Source of the DNA: Whalleya microplaca | Lineage: Eukaryota > Ascomycota > Sordariomycetes > Xylariales > Xylariaceae | NCBI GenBank assembly: GCA_022497155.1 | Contig: MU385714.1 | Coordinates: forward strand, 620,001-684,000 | Direction of reading: 5' to 3' | DNA: 64,000 nucleotides | Translations under genes and position numbers: made by a program | Shown: in pieces, positions 1 to 10,527 of the stretch | Position numbering within the stretch: position 1 is the stretch's first letter | How the letters are laid out: the number at the start of each line of letters is the position of its first letter | Notes under the pieces: generated by a model | Told to the model about the DNA's origin: nothing | Seen by the model: the letters and a program-made list of their open reading frames with translations, nothing else | The model's database searches: none

Positions 1-781
1 GGTACTGCTTGATACCAATACCCAACTGTTCGGATCCGCGGACATTGGATGGTCGCCAGAAGCAATCAGGTGATTGTCAGGCACAGCTGCCGTAACCTTA
101 CATACTTAGGCACCTAGGCAGTTCCCATTCAATTCGGGTTGGCAAGTCGAGCAGCTGCAGTGGCAGGTTTAAGCTTAAGCATCTCTACCTACCGTAGCGA
201 GATATCGATCTCAGTTGCATGCAAGACATCTCCAATAAGCGGGGAAGTTCGCGTCGAGAACAGCGGGGACCGCGTTTCTGACTAAGCGGTTGCTACGGGG
301 AAGCGGGTTAGTTGCGGTACTCGGAAAAGAAAGGTTAACTAATAGTAGGTTGGTTGGTACGACTTCATGGAGGGACAGATATGTTGCTTCCAACAAATAT
401 AGTTTAGATGCCATCGAGATGAAAGTGCCATGCACATGTGAACCTGTGTCCAACCTTACCTGCAAACAAACTGTATGCTTGCTGGAGCCCCGGTTCATTT
501 CGAAACCTCAACACCAATCAGCCAAGTCAACCCACCATACAGCATCACAAGTAATCATCATCCAATTGTAAATAACTGTTCCATTTACTTCCCTGTCAAC
601 GTGGATCGAATCAACAGGGACTCCCCACCACCCCGTTTTCTGATAGACACTGTTCACACATGTCCCCGTGCTGGTGCCTCAAAATTACTTGCGTCTATTA
701 AACCCTTGTTTGCATTAGACCCCCAAGCCGTTTACGTCGACTATTGGGCTTCGGTCCCCCAATTAGAAGCCTTCTAGAATT
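1..781. other. Left-edge non-coding stretch, probable promoter of the 782 gene
   Basis: No gene with family resemblance is visible. The short open frames here (for example 290-571 and 475-777 on the plus strand) are low-information and mutually overlapping. The last ~300 bases before position 782 are pyrimidine-rich, as is common in fungal promoters and leaders. A gene entering from the left cannot be excluded but has no support. Confidence 0.5.
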
Positions 782-2996
782 ATGGCTCGGTCTCACTCAT
801 CTCGATTGCCGTTCGAGATATTAAGCGATGCAAGCTCGAGCGAGGACGACAATGCTCTCCGTGACTACAGATTAGACGCCAATCCGTACGGTCCCCTTCG
901 TCACCTCTCAGTTTCTCACTCGCAGAATCACCAATCGTATGCCGGCTCCAGTCCAACTTCTGAGCTCAAGCGGCTTCATCACATAAGTACCGAACCTGTC
1001 GAACTCAACGAAATCGATCCTGCAGCCGATTGGAACAGCATACCCATCAAACAGCCCGGACGTCGTCTGAAAAGGCCGTCAATTGCAGCTAATACCTTCG
1101 AGCTACTTGAAACTGTCCCCGAAGACGAGTCGCAGCTCACTTCCGACACTGAGATCCCCAGGGTTTCAGGCGTGACACAACGCTACCTCGAACTCCCGGG
1201 TAGGTACTGATTCAAAATAATTTCCAGCCGAGCAGGTCTAGGTACCTCTTTTAGTCAGATTATACTAATTCGATTGTTGTCTCACAGTTGACCACTACTC
1301 GCACCATCCCTTGTCCATAGCTGCGCGTTCTATACCCCCAATCGAAGAACAGATCGCGAAACACCACGACGGCCAGTTTGAATGGGTGCTTTCTGTCAAG
1401 ATACCAGTTCATTCTACACCAAGGCGCTACAGTTCCACCTCGAGTGCCGAGCGTGCTCCTAAAATTAAAACCATATTTTTCGGTTGCAATCTCCTCCCAA
1501 CGCAAGAAGAAATTAAAATTACAAGCTCGGAAACGGGCTCTGCGCCTAGCACCTATACACTCCTGGTGACCCCTTTGGAGGAAAGCGAAGAATTACTCGA
1601 GATCATTGGCGAACCTGCAGGTGAAGGAAACATGGCTCTCGAAACACCTGACCGCGACCGTTCCACATCAATCAATGGATTGCAAGCATCCCCAAGAAAC
1701 GAAGCCCAGCAGCCTATCCCCGCAGCATCTCCCATCCCTACCGAAAATGAAGACAGCTTCCTAGAGGTGATCACTGCGAGATCGCCGGCAATATCCGTTG
1801 CTAGAATTGAGGATTCTGTGGACGCACTTGACGAGCTGGAAGAACAACTTGAAGCATTCGATGAGGCTGCCCATTTTAGACGGCTCATGTCTCCCCCCGC
1901 TGCGGAGCCGGCGGGCAAGGCACCAGCGCGGTCACTTTCGGTGAGATCATCTGGGGCCAGAAGGGCCGTGACACCGCAGCCCAAGCGGAGCACGCCACCA
2001 AAGTCGGGTTCCGCTTCCGTAAGGGGCCAGACTACCAGCGAGCCACGTCGCCCTACGGTGCGCAAATCAGCGTCTATGGTTTTCCTCGACGTCCCAAAGT
2101 TCAAGACCGAGGACAAGCCCGTGGCTCAGCCGGCGCCAAAGAGGTCAACTGTCAGAAGCGTGGCGAGCCTTCAACCACCCAAGCAGCCCGCCAGGTCAAC
2201 TAGACAACCCACCGTCCCATCATTCAAGCTACCCGGCGATGCAGTTGCTCAACAACTAAAAGAGAAGCGTGAAGCGCGTCTTGCTGCACAAGCCGCCGCG
2301 GCCGAGTCAGCTACCAGGCCGACAGCAGCGAGTCTCCGGCGTGCCAATTCGGCAAGGGCTCCAACCCGACCAACATTTGAGTTGCCAGGAGAAGCCATTT
2401 CCCGCCGCAAGCGCGAGGAGCGTGAGGCGCGGCTAAAGGCGCAGGAAGAAGAGGAACGGAAGAGACGAGAGTTCAAGGCGAGGCCGATCCGCTCTGGTGC
2501 AGCATCCAGCACCCTTCCTCGCGACACAGTCGCCAGCCGGGCCCGGCAGAACAAGGCATTATTCGCAGAGAACTCCGGCCAGAAGGTCTCTCCCAGCCAA
2601 AACAGACCAGTACCCAGAACCCTAACTACGAATTCACGATCTCCTCTGTCGAAAACGAATAACCAATGGCCATCACGCGGCCGGGAACTAGAACCCGAAC
2701 CGTGGGGGACGCAAACAAGTCATACCACGAGCTCTACAGCGAGAAGCATCAGCAGTAAGCGCAGTAACATGTCGACGGACGAGGTGCAGCAGCAGAGAGT
2801 CCGTGGTTCAGAGATATACCACCGGGACAACTCGTGGGTCAACGACCGGGAGCGCGAAAAACGAGAACGCGAAGCACTTGCCAAACTGGCGAGGGAAGAA
2901 GCAGCCGAGAGATCGCGACAGCAGAGCCGCGAGTGGGCTGCGAAACAGGCAAGAAAACGGATGACGGTGGGCTCATTCCGCGACGTGATAGCGTGA
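782..2996 (+). CDS. Disordered basic protein with a repeated TPX2-like motif, function unknown
   Basis: Two exons, 782-1199 and 1288-2996, join in phase to give 708 residues; the 88-nt intron runs from GTAGGT to CTCACAG with a TACTAAT-type branch site. The protein is rich in Ser, Pro, Arg, Lys and Glu and is mostly disordered. Two similar blocks stand out: one near residues 450-475 (core FKLPGDAVAQQLKEKREARL) and one near 501-540 (core FELPGEAISRRKREEREARL), the second followed by a charged helix and FKARP. A phenylalanine block, a Glu/Arg helix and a KARP tail resemble the microtubule-binding TPX2 C-terminal motif, but that is inference from pattern only. The C-terminus is a long Arg/Glu helix ending near residue 700. 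No enzyme motif, signal peptide or membrane segment is seen. The gene model is firm because two long open frames join in frame; the function is not known. Confidence 0.75.
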
Positions 2997-3568
2997 GAGT
3001 TCCATTTCTGTGCGTTTCAAGACGTTGAAACAAACGCAGTGGGGTGTTAGGGGGGAAACAACGGTAAAGAAACAAGAAAACAAGAAAGAATGAGTTGTAT
3101 TGATTCTGTGTATTATTGCGCTTGTGTCTGGGTTTTTTGAAGCGCCGAGTTTGGTGTTTATTGATACCCCTGGAATGGGTATATTCATGGAGTAGTAGGT
3201 ATCAAGTCTTTGCTTTTTGTAAGGGAACCGTTAGAACCTAGGTACAGTACAGACCATCACTGGTGGACGGACGGGGGTATTGTTCTGTGTACATTGATTA
3301 TGCATATTTGACTGAAGTCGAATGAAGACAACATTGGACTATTGAAACAAACTTAATAGCTTTAATACTTGATTCACTTTAAACGGATGTGTTTGAGACG
3401 GGCTGACAGTAATGCTATACTATACCTATAATATAGCAGCGGTATAGCGCTTTCGCATTTTCGTTCAACTCTTGGCGAGGGTCGCTGATCTTACATCTAT
3501 GAAAAGCCAGCCGAGTCTTTGGAGGTTAGCAGACAAGATGAGAGAGAGCAAATTAATAATAATCAGAT
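2997..3568. other. 3' flank of the 782 gene, no gene seen
   Basis: T/A-rich 3' untranslated-like sequence that leads into the repeat array. No coding region or RNA gene is recognised. Confidence 0.5.
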
Positions 3569-4989
3569 AGTGTGTTGCAGGTATCGGATAGCAAGAGGCC
3601 CAAAAGGTGTATTAAAGATGATGGTGAGGTCTAGAGCTAGCAGCCTAATTTTCCCTTTTTGTGTGCCGAACGCTTTGACCACCTCACACACTGCCACAGC
3701 GCCTATAACGCGAATGCCCCCATTCGTAACGCCGACCAGCCAGAACGAAGGCGTTACTACTATTAATCACTAAATTTTTACCTCACTTAATATATACGAA
3801 TATCCGATAGCGACACTATTAACTACTCTATCCCCTCATTCCGGACCATTTACCTAATAGCCGAAAACCATAATTTTAATATAGCGAGGGTATTAACTTA
3901 ACCGCGACCGCTTAACCACGTAAGGAATTATAGTTATCGCACGTAATTAAATAACTCCGGTAAAACAATAATAAATAATAAATAAATGTTAAAATAATAA
4001 AAATAAAATAAAATTTAATAAGCTTTTAGGATAAATTTAATAAACTTTCGGTAAAGTTAATTAATTTTTAGTAAATAATTAACGGCAATAACGAAATAAT
4101 AATAATTAAACGCGAAATAAAAACTATAGCGGAATTAATTTTAAAGTAAATTAACTATTAGATTTATAAATAATAAAAATGCCTTTTCGATTTATTATTT
4201 TTATTAAGCTCGTTAAAAATGTGTTCGGGTATTAATAATAAAAGGTTAAAAATAAGTGTATTAAAAATAATAGTAAATTAAATAAAGCTAGCTTAATTTT
4301 CCCTTTTTTTATATGCCGAACGCTTTAACCACTTTATATATTACTATAGTGTTTATAACGTAAATGCCTTTATTTATAACGCCGACTAGTTAAAATAAAA
4401 GCGTTATTATTATTAATTATTAAACTTTTATTTTATTTAATATAAATAATCCGACGGCGATATTATTAACCACTTTATCCCCTTATTTCGGACTATCTCA
4501 CCTAATAGCCGAAACACCATAACCTTAACATAACGAGAAACACTAACCCGACTGCGACCGCTTAATTACGTAAGGAATCACAGTTATCGCATATAATTAA
4601 ATAACCCCGGTAAAATAATAATAAACAGTAAATGAATATTAAAATAATAAAGATAAAATAAAATCTAATAAGCTTTTAGGACAAATTAAAATCTAATAAA
4701 CTTCCGGTAAAGTTAGTTAGTTTTTAGTTGATAATTAACGGCGACAAAACAACGGCAACCAGACGCGAAATAAAGACTGTAACGGAATTAACTTCAAGGT
4801 GAATTAACTATTAGATCTATGGATAACAAAAATGCCTTTTCGACTTGCTATCCCTGCTAAGCTCGCCAAAAGTGTGCAGGTAAGTATGGATAGCAAGAGG
4901 CCCAAAAGGTGTATTAAGGATGATGGTGAGGTCTAGAGCTAGCAGCCTAATTTTCCCTTTTTGTGTGCCGAACGCTTTGACCACCTCAC
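3569..4989. repeat. RIP-mutated tandem array, 651-bp unit, about 2.2 copies
   Basis: The landmark AGCTAG(CAG)C.TAATTTTCCC occurs at 3635, 4286 and 4937, exactly 651 bases apart each time. Copy 1 starts near 3569, copy 2 near 4220, and copy 3 begins near 4871 and stops abruptly near 4989. Corresponding positions differ almost only by C-to-T or G-to-A. TpA and AA/TT runs replace CpA/TpG, while CpG dinucleotides survive (GCGACCGC, GCCGAA). That is the RIP signature rather than CpG deamination. Damage is heaviest from about 3780 to 4440; the outer ends of copies 1 and 3 are nearly clean. I could not assign the unit to a transposon family. A 34-codon open frame at 4832-4936 in the cleaner copy is the only coding-like trace. 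Confidence 0.88.
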
Positions 4990-5341
4990 AATAGGCTGCA
5001 AGTCCTAGGTCGACTATAGCTTAAGGCTGACATGTCGTTGGATGTCTGGCTCCGGCCGCCGACCAGACCCTCTGCGTCGGCGTTTGGGAGGCCGATTGAT
5101 ATCTACCGAACCAACACGAGTCCGCCTAGGCTGAGGAACATAGACATCTTTAAAGCTATCATAATTGATGACTTAATAGCGGCTAGTTGCTCTTAGAAAC
5201 TAGACTATGTTAGTTTAAAAAGGCATTGAAAATAAAGTTTTATTCAGCAACTTGCGGGTACCCACAAGCCTTGCCTCCCAGTGAACCAATATTATCGCTC
5301 CGTTAGATTACAAATAATATCTAAAGCCTTCCGTACTTCCA
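4990..5341. other. Spacer between repeat array and amidohydrolase
   Basis: Base composition returns to normal directly after 4989. No gene is seen. The last ~60 bases before 5342 would be the leader of the amidohydrolase gene. Confidence 0.5.
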
Positions 5342-6603
5342 ATGGCAAAGACTATCATTAAGAACGTCCGCGTGTTTGATGGGGAGGTCATCGACGGACC
5401 GAAGACCGTTGCCATTGATGGGACAAAAATCAGTGACGACGTGACAGACAACGGCGCCTCCGTCATTGACGGCACTGGCTGTACGTTACTCCCAGGTCTC
5501 ATCGACTGTCATGTTCATATCAAGGACGAGGACCAGCTAGCCTCATGCGCATCTTTCGGTGTGACTACCGTTTGTGATATGGCGTAAGTATATAGCAACC
5601 GACAATCGGGATGATGGCTCAAGTGGCTCAAGTACCTACCGAGTGGTACGCCCTTAAGCTATCACATCAAAAGAACAATTACTAAGTTCGCGCAACCAGA
5701 TGTACGCCGCCGGAAAAATACCTGATACTGCGCGCAGCCAAGACACCTACAACCTGGCTGAGCTCAAGCCTCCCCGCATACGAGGAGAATTCAAGACATG
5801 GAAAGCTGCTCAAGTTCGTGGGGGTTAGCGCGGATCACGCGGTCCATAACACGGACGAAGCAGCCCAGTTCGTTTAAGACAGAGTTGCTGAGGGTGTGGA
5901 CTACATCAAGATCATCGCCGACGCCCCCGGGCACGAGCAGGCCGTCCTCGATCAGATCCAGATCGAGGCGCGGAGACGCGGCAAGATGACCGTGGCACAC
6001 ACCGCACAGTACGACGCGTTCTCCCGCGGCCTGCAGGCGGGATTTGGCATTCTAACTCATACACCGATGGAGAGGGCTCTGGACCGCAACATCACCGACC
6101 AGATGGCGAGCAAAAACATCGTGGCGGTGCCGACGCTGACGATGATGGAGGCCATGGCGAACAGCTGGGCGTTGTGGGGGCTCAGCTGGATCTGGTGGTC
6201 GCTGGGCAGCAAGAGGAACTTCCAGCACTCGCTGGACAGCGTAACGGCGATGCGCGAAGCTGGTGTTCCCATTATGGCAGGCACTGATTCGCACAACAGC
6301 GGGATACTTGTTATCGTGCCGGGGAAGTCTCTCCACCATGAGCTAGAGTTGCTCGTACGCGCCGGCTTACCGCCCATCGAGGCGCTAAGAGCGGCAACGT
6401 CGGTGGCTGCCAAGCACTTCAACCTTCCAGACCGGGGACGGATCGCACGTGGCCTAAGAGCTGACCTCGTGCTCGTGGACGGGAGGCCGGACGAGGACAT
6501 CACCGCAACGCGCAGGATACGCAGGGTGTGGAGCGGCGGCTCGGAGGTGCTGCCTGCGCTGGGCCCGACAGCAGCAGGCAGAACAGGTTGTGTGCTAATG
6601 TGA
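5342..6603 (+). pseudogene. Metal-dependent amidohydrolase interrupted by one in-frame stop
   Basis: Exons 5342-5583 and 5700-6603 flank a 116-nt intron (GTAAGT to CCAG) and would encode 381 residues. Family features are clear: a composite N-terminal beta part, the metal-binding HxH in LIDCHVHI (about residue 57), the later histidines in TVAHTAQ and ILTHTP, the metal aspartate in MAGTDSHNSG, and a C-terminal GLRADLVLVDG that completes the amidohydrolase fold. This is the imidazolonepropionase-like/prolidase-like group; the substrate is unknown. The frame is perfect except for TAA at 5875-5877 (codon 140), between AAQFV and DRVAEGVDYIK, where a glutamine fits best. CAA to TAA is a CpA-to-TpA change. 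With the stop, the product loses most catalytic residues. An intron that removes the stop would delete conserved sequence. The C-terminus ends in CVLM. A sequencing error is the main alternative. Confidence 0.8.
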
Positions 6604-7958
6604 GCATTTTCTGGGCGATGACGGGAAACAGACTTGGCCTCTTCCAGCAATGCGGACCGGGGGTTGCACCCAAAAAAGCTTGACTTCGGGCAACCAACAA
6701 ACCGCTCAATGGCAGGCTGCGATCTAGGCCAACCAAATCTCTTAGCACAGAAACATCCATGGACCCTCTTTGCCCATTGCCGTCTCACTGCATCAGTGCC
6801 TGGCCCAAGTGGGCTACCGCGCTACCGCGCTCCACACTATTCGCACTCGGATACCGTCGTACCACCAGACCACCGACAAATAGGTATTAAAATAGCATCT
6901 CTGTGATGGATTGGAATGTTGGCAAATTTGGTGCTCGCCTCAATCCACACGCCTTATAGTAATTCCGGTCGTGCATCGTGCTTACACTACACAGTAGCGC
7001 GGTAGCGCGGTAGCGCGGTAAGCCGCAGAATCAACGCTTCGTGTGAGGAAACTGGCCTTGAATGTGTAACGCAGAGCAGGTTTTTTTCAGATAGCACAAG
7101 CAAGCTCACATGTAGATTGGCTGTATTGGCAATATCGCCGGGTGTTGCGGTGCTGCCTCGGTTTTTTGGCGATGAGAAATCTATGGAGCTGGATGACGGA
7201 TTTCGGATCGATTGACTCACTTACCGATACCATGCTACGTATGTACATCCATACAATAGACGACATAGCATTGTAATCCAATCTACACAAAGATTTCTGC
7301 CTGTGCCGCTTTGTTAAGATCGGCACGTGTAGCCTTTTATAAGTTTCAATGAAAGGGCTGCCGATGGAGTATGGGTCGAGTACAAAGGACTCGGTGGTGG
7401 CCGTGTTGGCTGTATTAGTGACCCCTTATCCTGGTCGTGTCTACAATAGCCAGGTCCAGATCAGCACAGATGGGGGCTGAGCTACATTATATAGCCTTTC
7501 AACCAACCACTATGATTATAGGGGATCAATTACAGTTCAAAACATACATGTAGTACATATCTCTTTCTCACCAGCATTCATACATACATCAAAAACCCGT
7601 GGAGGATGGACCGTCGTATTCCGCGTCACTCTCGTTAAAACCTTCTTTCCTAGCAACCCGACCTTCTGCTTCGTTCCCGTAAGGGTTTCACCTTGAACCC
7701 AGTCCACCCAGATCAAACCCAAGCTACCAGTGTAGAGCACCGAGGCTAGGCTTTTTTAATCCTTGCAGCACCCCCTTCCCAGGCGACCCGAGCCCACTGT
7801 AACTGCGTAAGAGAAACAGAAGACGAGCTTCAGGGCTTGTCACGTCAGAGATCCAACAGATGAAATTGAAAGATGCATTTATAATCACCATTCGGCCTCT
7901 CAAACCCTCTTCTTCTTCCCTGGACAGACCATGTTACTCCCCTTGTGGCCGAGAGGCC
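6604..7958. other. Intergenic region upstream of the carboxylesterase
   Basis: No gene is recognised apart from the inverted repeat annotated at 6815-7020. A frame-compatible upstream ATG for the carboxylesterase lies at 7860. Small open frames on both strands have no recognisable features. Confidence 0.5.
6815..7020. repeat. Short element with GCGCGGTA-type inverted terminal repeats (MITE-like)
   Basis: The 17-mer TACCGCGCTACCGCGCT at 6815-6831 reappears as its reverse complement at 6996-7012 and again at 7004-7020, so the right end carries three 8-bp AGCGCGGT units. The span is about 206 bp with no coding capacity. Flanking TA dinucleotides could be a target duplication but are too short to prove it. 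The alternative is paired protein-binding sites. Confidence 0.45.
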
Positions 7959-10527
7959 ATGGACCAAGGCTCGCTCGCCAGCACCAACACGACGGCCATG
8001 TCGGGTCCCGAGACCAGCAAACCGCCAACAACAAAACTTCCATACTTCGTCAAGGCACGGCGCTTTCTCTGGCCAGCTGCTGCTGATAATAAACAGCGCG
8101 CGTGCCGGACCCGTCGGATCGTCATTATCGTCACTTCAGTCATATGCCTCATTCTCATGGTCGTTCTCCTGGCCTTATGGAAGACCGGTCACTTAAACGA
8201 TTACTTCAAGGTAAGAAAAGAGCGACATTTCCCTGTTCCTATCAAATACCACCTTGCTTCTTCTTGGCATCAGATAAGTTGTCAGTTGTGTAAGCAATTG
8301 GTGGCCGCAATTGGTCTTGGCTCGCCAATACCAGCGCCAACCGATGAATGTCCCGATTTATCCTCGACTCCCAAGACCTCTCTCCGCATTTTGCATGCTT
8401 TGCCGAGCTTGGCATTCCCCAATTGACATTGTGGTTCCTCGATTCCATCATTTCGTGATCGTCGGATCAACAACAACGTTAGCTCGTAGTAGATTAGCTA
8501 ACAGTGCAACGCAGAAAACCCTCCCACTGCAACTTGCGCAGGGCACCTACCTAGGTGAGGTCGTCGCGCAGGGTGCAAATTATAAGCGAAGCATCCAGGC
8601 TTTTCGCGGCATCCCCTACGCGCAGTCGACGGCCGGCGACAACCGCTTCAGGCCCCCGCAGGCGCTGAACGGCACCGTGAAGCACGATAATGTGCAGCGT
8701 GCGTTGACATTCGGCAACATCTGCCCCCAGCCGAGCCGTAGCTCGAACCAGGGCGAGGATTGTCTGAATCTCAATATCTACCGCCCGCACTTCGGCGATG
8801 ACGCGGACAGCGCGACCGCCGAGGCCAAAAGGCTCGGCGTTGATATGAACAAGCTACCCGTCGTAGTCTATGTTCCTGGCGGCGGATTCAACAGCGGAAG
8901 CGCCGTCGAGAGGAACATGCTAAGCTTCGCTGCATGGTCCGAGATGCCCATCGTCGGAATCAACTTTAATTACCGGGTGGGAGCTCTGGGCTTCCTGCCG
9001 AGTGGATTGACGGCCAAGGAAGGCGTGCTGAATCTCGGGCTCAAGGACCAACAGTTCTTGTTCGAATGGGTGCGGGCCAACGCGGCCGATTTTGGTGGAG
9101 ATCCGAACAACGTCACCATCATGGGATTAAGCGCTGGCGCTCACTCTGTAAGTATTTACAAACTCCTCAAGTTTGAAGTCCTTGTGTGAAACAATCAGGG
9201 GTATGCAAGAACTGTCGCTAATAGATCCCAGGTCGGACATCACTTGACCTCGTACGCCCCGGCAAACAAATTAATCTCGGGCGAGCCGCCCTTCCAGAAG
9301 GCCATCCTCGAATCCGGGGGCTCGCTGGCTCGCGCCACGTTCGTCCCAACCCATCCCCTGCACGAGCAGCAGTTCCAGCAGTTCTTAGCGAGCTGCGGGC
9401 TCCAGGATACGCCCGACAACCAGGTGTTCTCGCAGCTGCGCGCGCTCCCCCTCGCCACAGTCGTCTCGGCCTCCAACGCCATCTGGAAACAGTGGCAGCC
9501 GAGCCTGCGGTGGCCCTTCCAGCCCGTGATCGACGGGCCGGGCGGGATAATCCCCGACCTGCCCATCGTCTCCTGGCAGAAGGGCAACGTGCTGCGCATC
9601 CCGATCCTGACGGGCTTCAACACGAACGAGGGCGCGGTCTTCGTGCCCGCGCGCGCGAATAACGCCTCCGCCATGCGCACGCTGATGTCCGGCATCGTCC
9701 CCGCGCTCAACACCTCCGACTGGGACACCCTCGACACGCTGTACCCGGACCCGACGACGGCGCGCGGGCAGAAGCTGTACGTGGCCAAGCCGCCCATGGG
9801 CTTCGGCACCCAGTTCTGGCGCCTCGACGACGTGTACGCCCACTACGCGTACATCTGCCCCGTGCTGCAGGCCGCGCACATGGCCTCGGCCGCGACGGAC
9901 GCCGGGCCCGTGTACACGTACCACTACGCGGCGCGGTCGAACGCGCACGGCGGCGCCGACCACGGCGACGAGACGCCCGTCGTCGGCCACGACATGGCGG
10001 CCATCGGGCGGTACCCGGGCATCGTGACCATGGCGGACGACATGACGGGCTTCTGGACGCGGTTCGCGGCCACGGGGAACCCGAACCCGACCTCCAGCAG
10101 CGACAACAGTACCGGCAACGTCACGTGGCCCCGGTACGACGGCCCCGTGGTTGAGAGCGCCACGGATGACAACAGCACAGACGCCGTGGGCAAGCTGATC
10201 ATGGATTTTGGGGATGGTAATGACGAGCGCATGGGCGTGCGCGGTCGCCAGAATAAGGGCGTCGCGGCGCAGACGAGGGGCCTGTCGAGGCGCGATCTCG
10301 AGGAGTGCCGGTTCTGGTGGGCTAGGGTGCTGCTTAGCGAGGGCTTCGGCACGGGGAGCACGAATATCACGGCGAATTCGACTACTACGGCAAGTTCAAC
10401 TGCCACGGCGAGTCAGACTACTGAGGTTACTGATACCGCCACGGCCACTGATACCACCGCGGCCAGCGAAACCGCTGATGCGACTCAAACCGACGCAATT
10501 ATTCAAACCAATGAGGCTAAATTATAG
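7959..10527 (+). CDS. Type-B carboxylesterase, N-terminally membrane anchored
   Basis: Three exons, 7959-8210, 8515-9147 and 9232-10527, all join in phase 0 and give 726 residues. Intron 1 is long (304 nt) but ends in a clean AGCTAAC...GCAG. Residues 54-74 form one hydrophobic segment after an Arg-rich stretch (CRTRR), predicting a type II anchor with the catalytic domain in the lumen or outside. The alpha/beta-hydrolase domain follows: the FRGIPYA block, EDCLNLNIY, the oxyanion loop VPGGGFNSG, the nucleophile in GLSAGAHS (Ser ~290), the acid in GFNTNEG (Glu ~428) and the histidine in GADHGDE (His ~539). The usual GESAG is GLSAG here. The last ~55 residues are Thr/Ser/Ala-rich and look disordered or O-glycosylated. 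An in-frame ATG at 7860 would add 33 residues; 7959 is preferred only weakly. The substrate is unknown; fungal relatives include secreted lipases and esterases. Confidence 0.88.

Noticed and set aside
4832..4936. 34-codon open frame in the cleaner repeat copy as a possible zinc-knuckle gene
   Set aside because: Too short and cysteine spacing is incomplete; the unit's original coding content cannot be recovered by eye.
8311..8514. Coding extension of the carboxylesterase exon 2 upstream of its acceptor
   Set aside because: The stretch lies inside a well-formed intron (GTAAGA to GCTAAC...GCAG), and exon 1 plus exon 2 join in phase with a sensible protein.
9240..9990. Two long antisense open frames opposite the carboxylesterase
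   Set aside because: They mirror a GC-rich coding exon; codon bias on the sense strand leaves the antisense open. Their translations are Arg/Val/Gly-rich noise.
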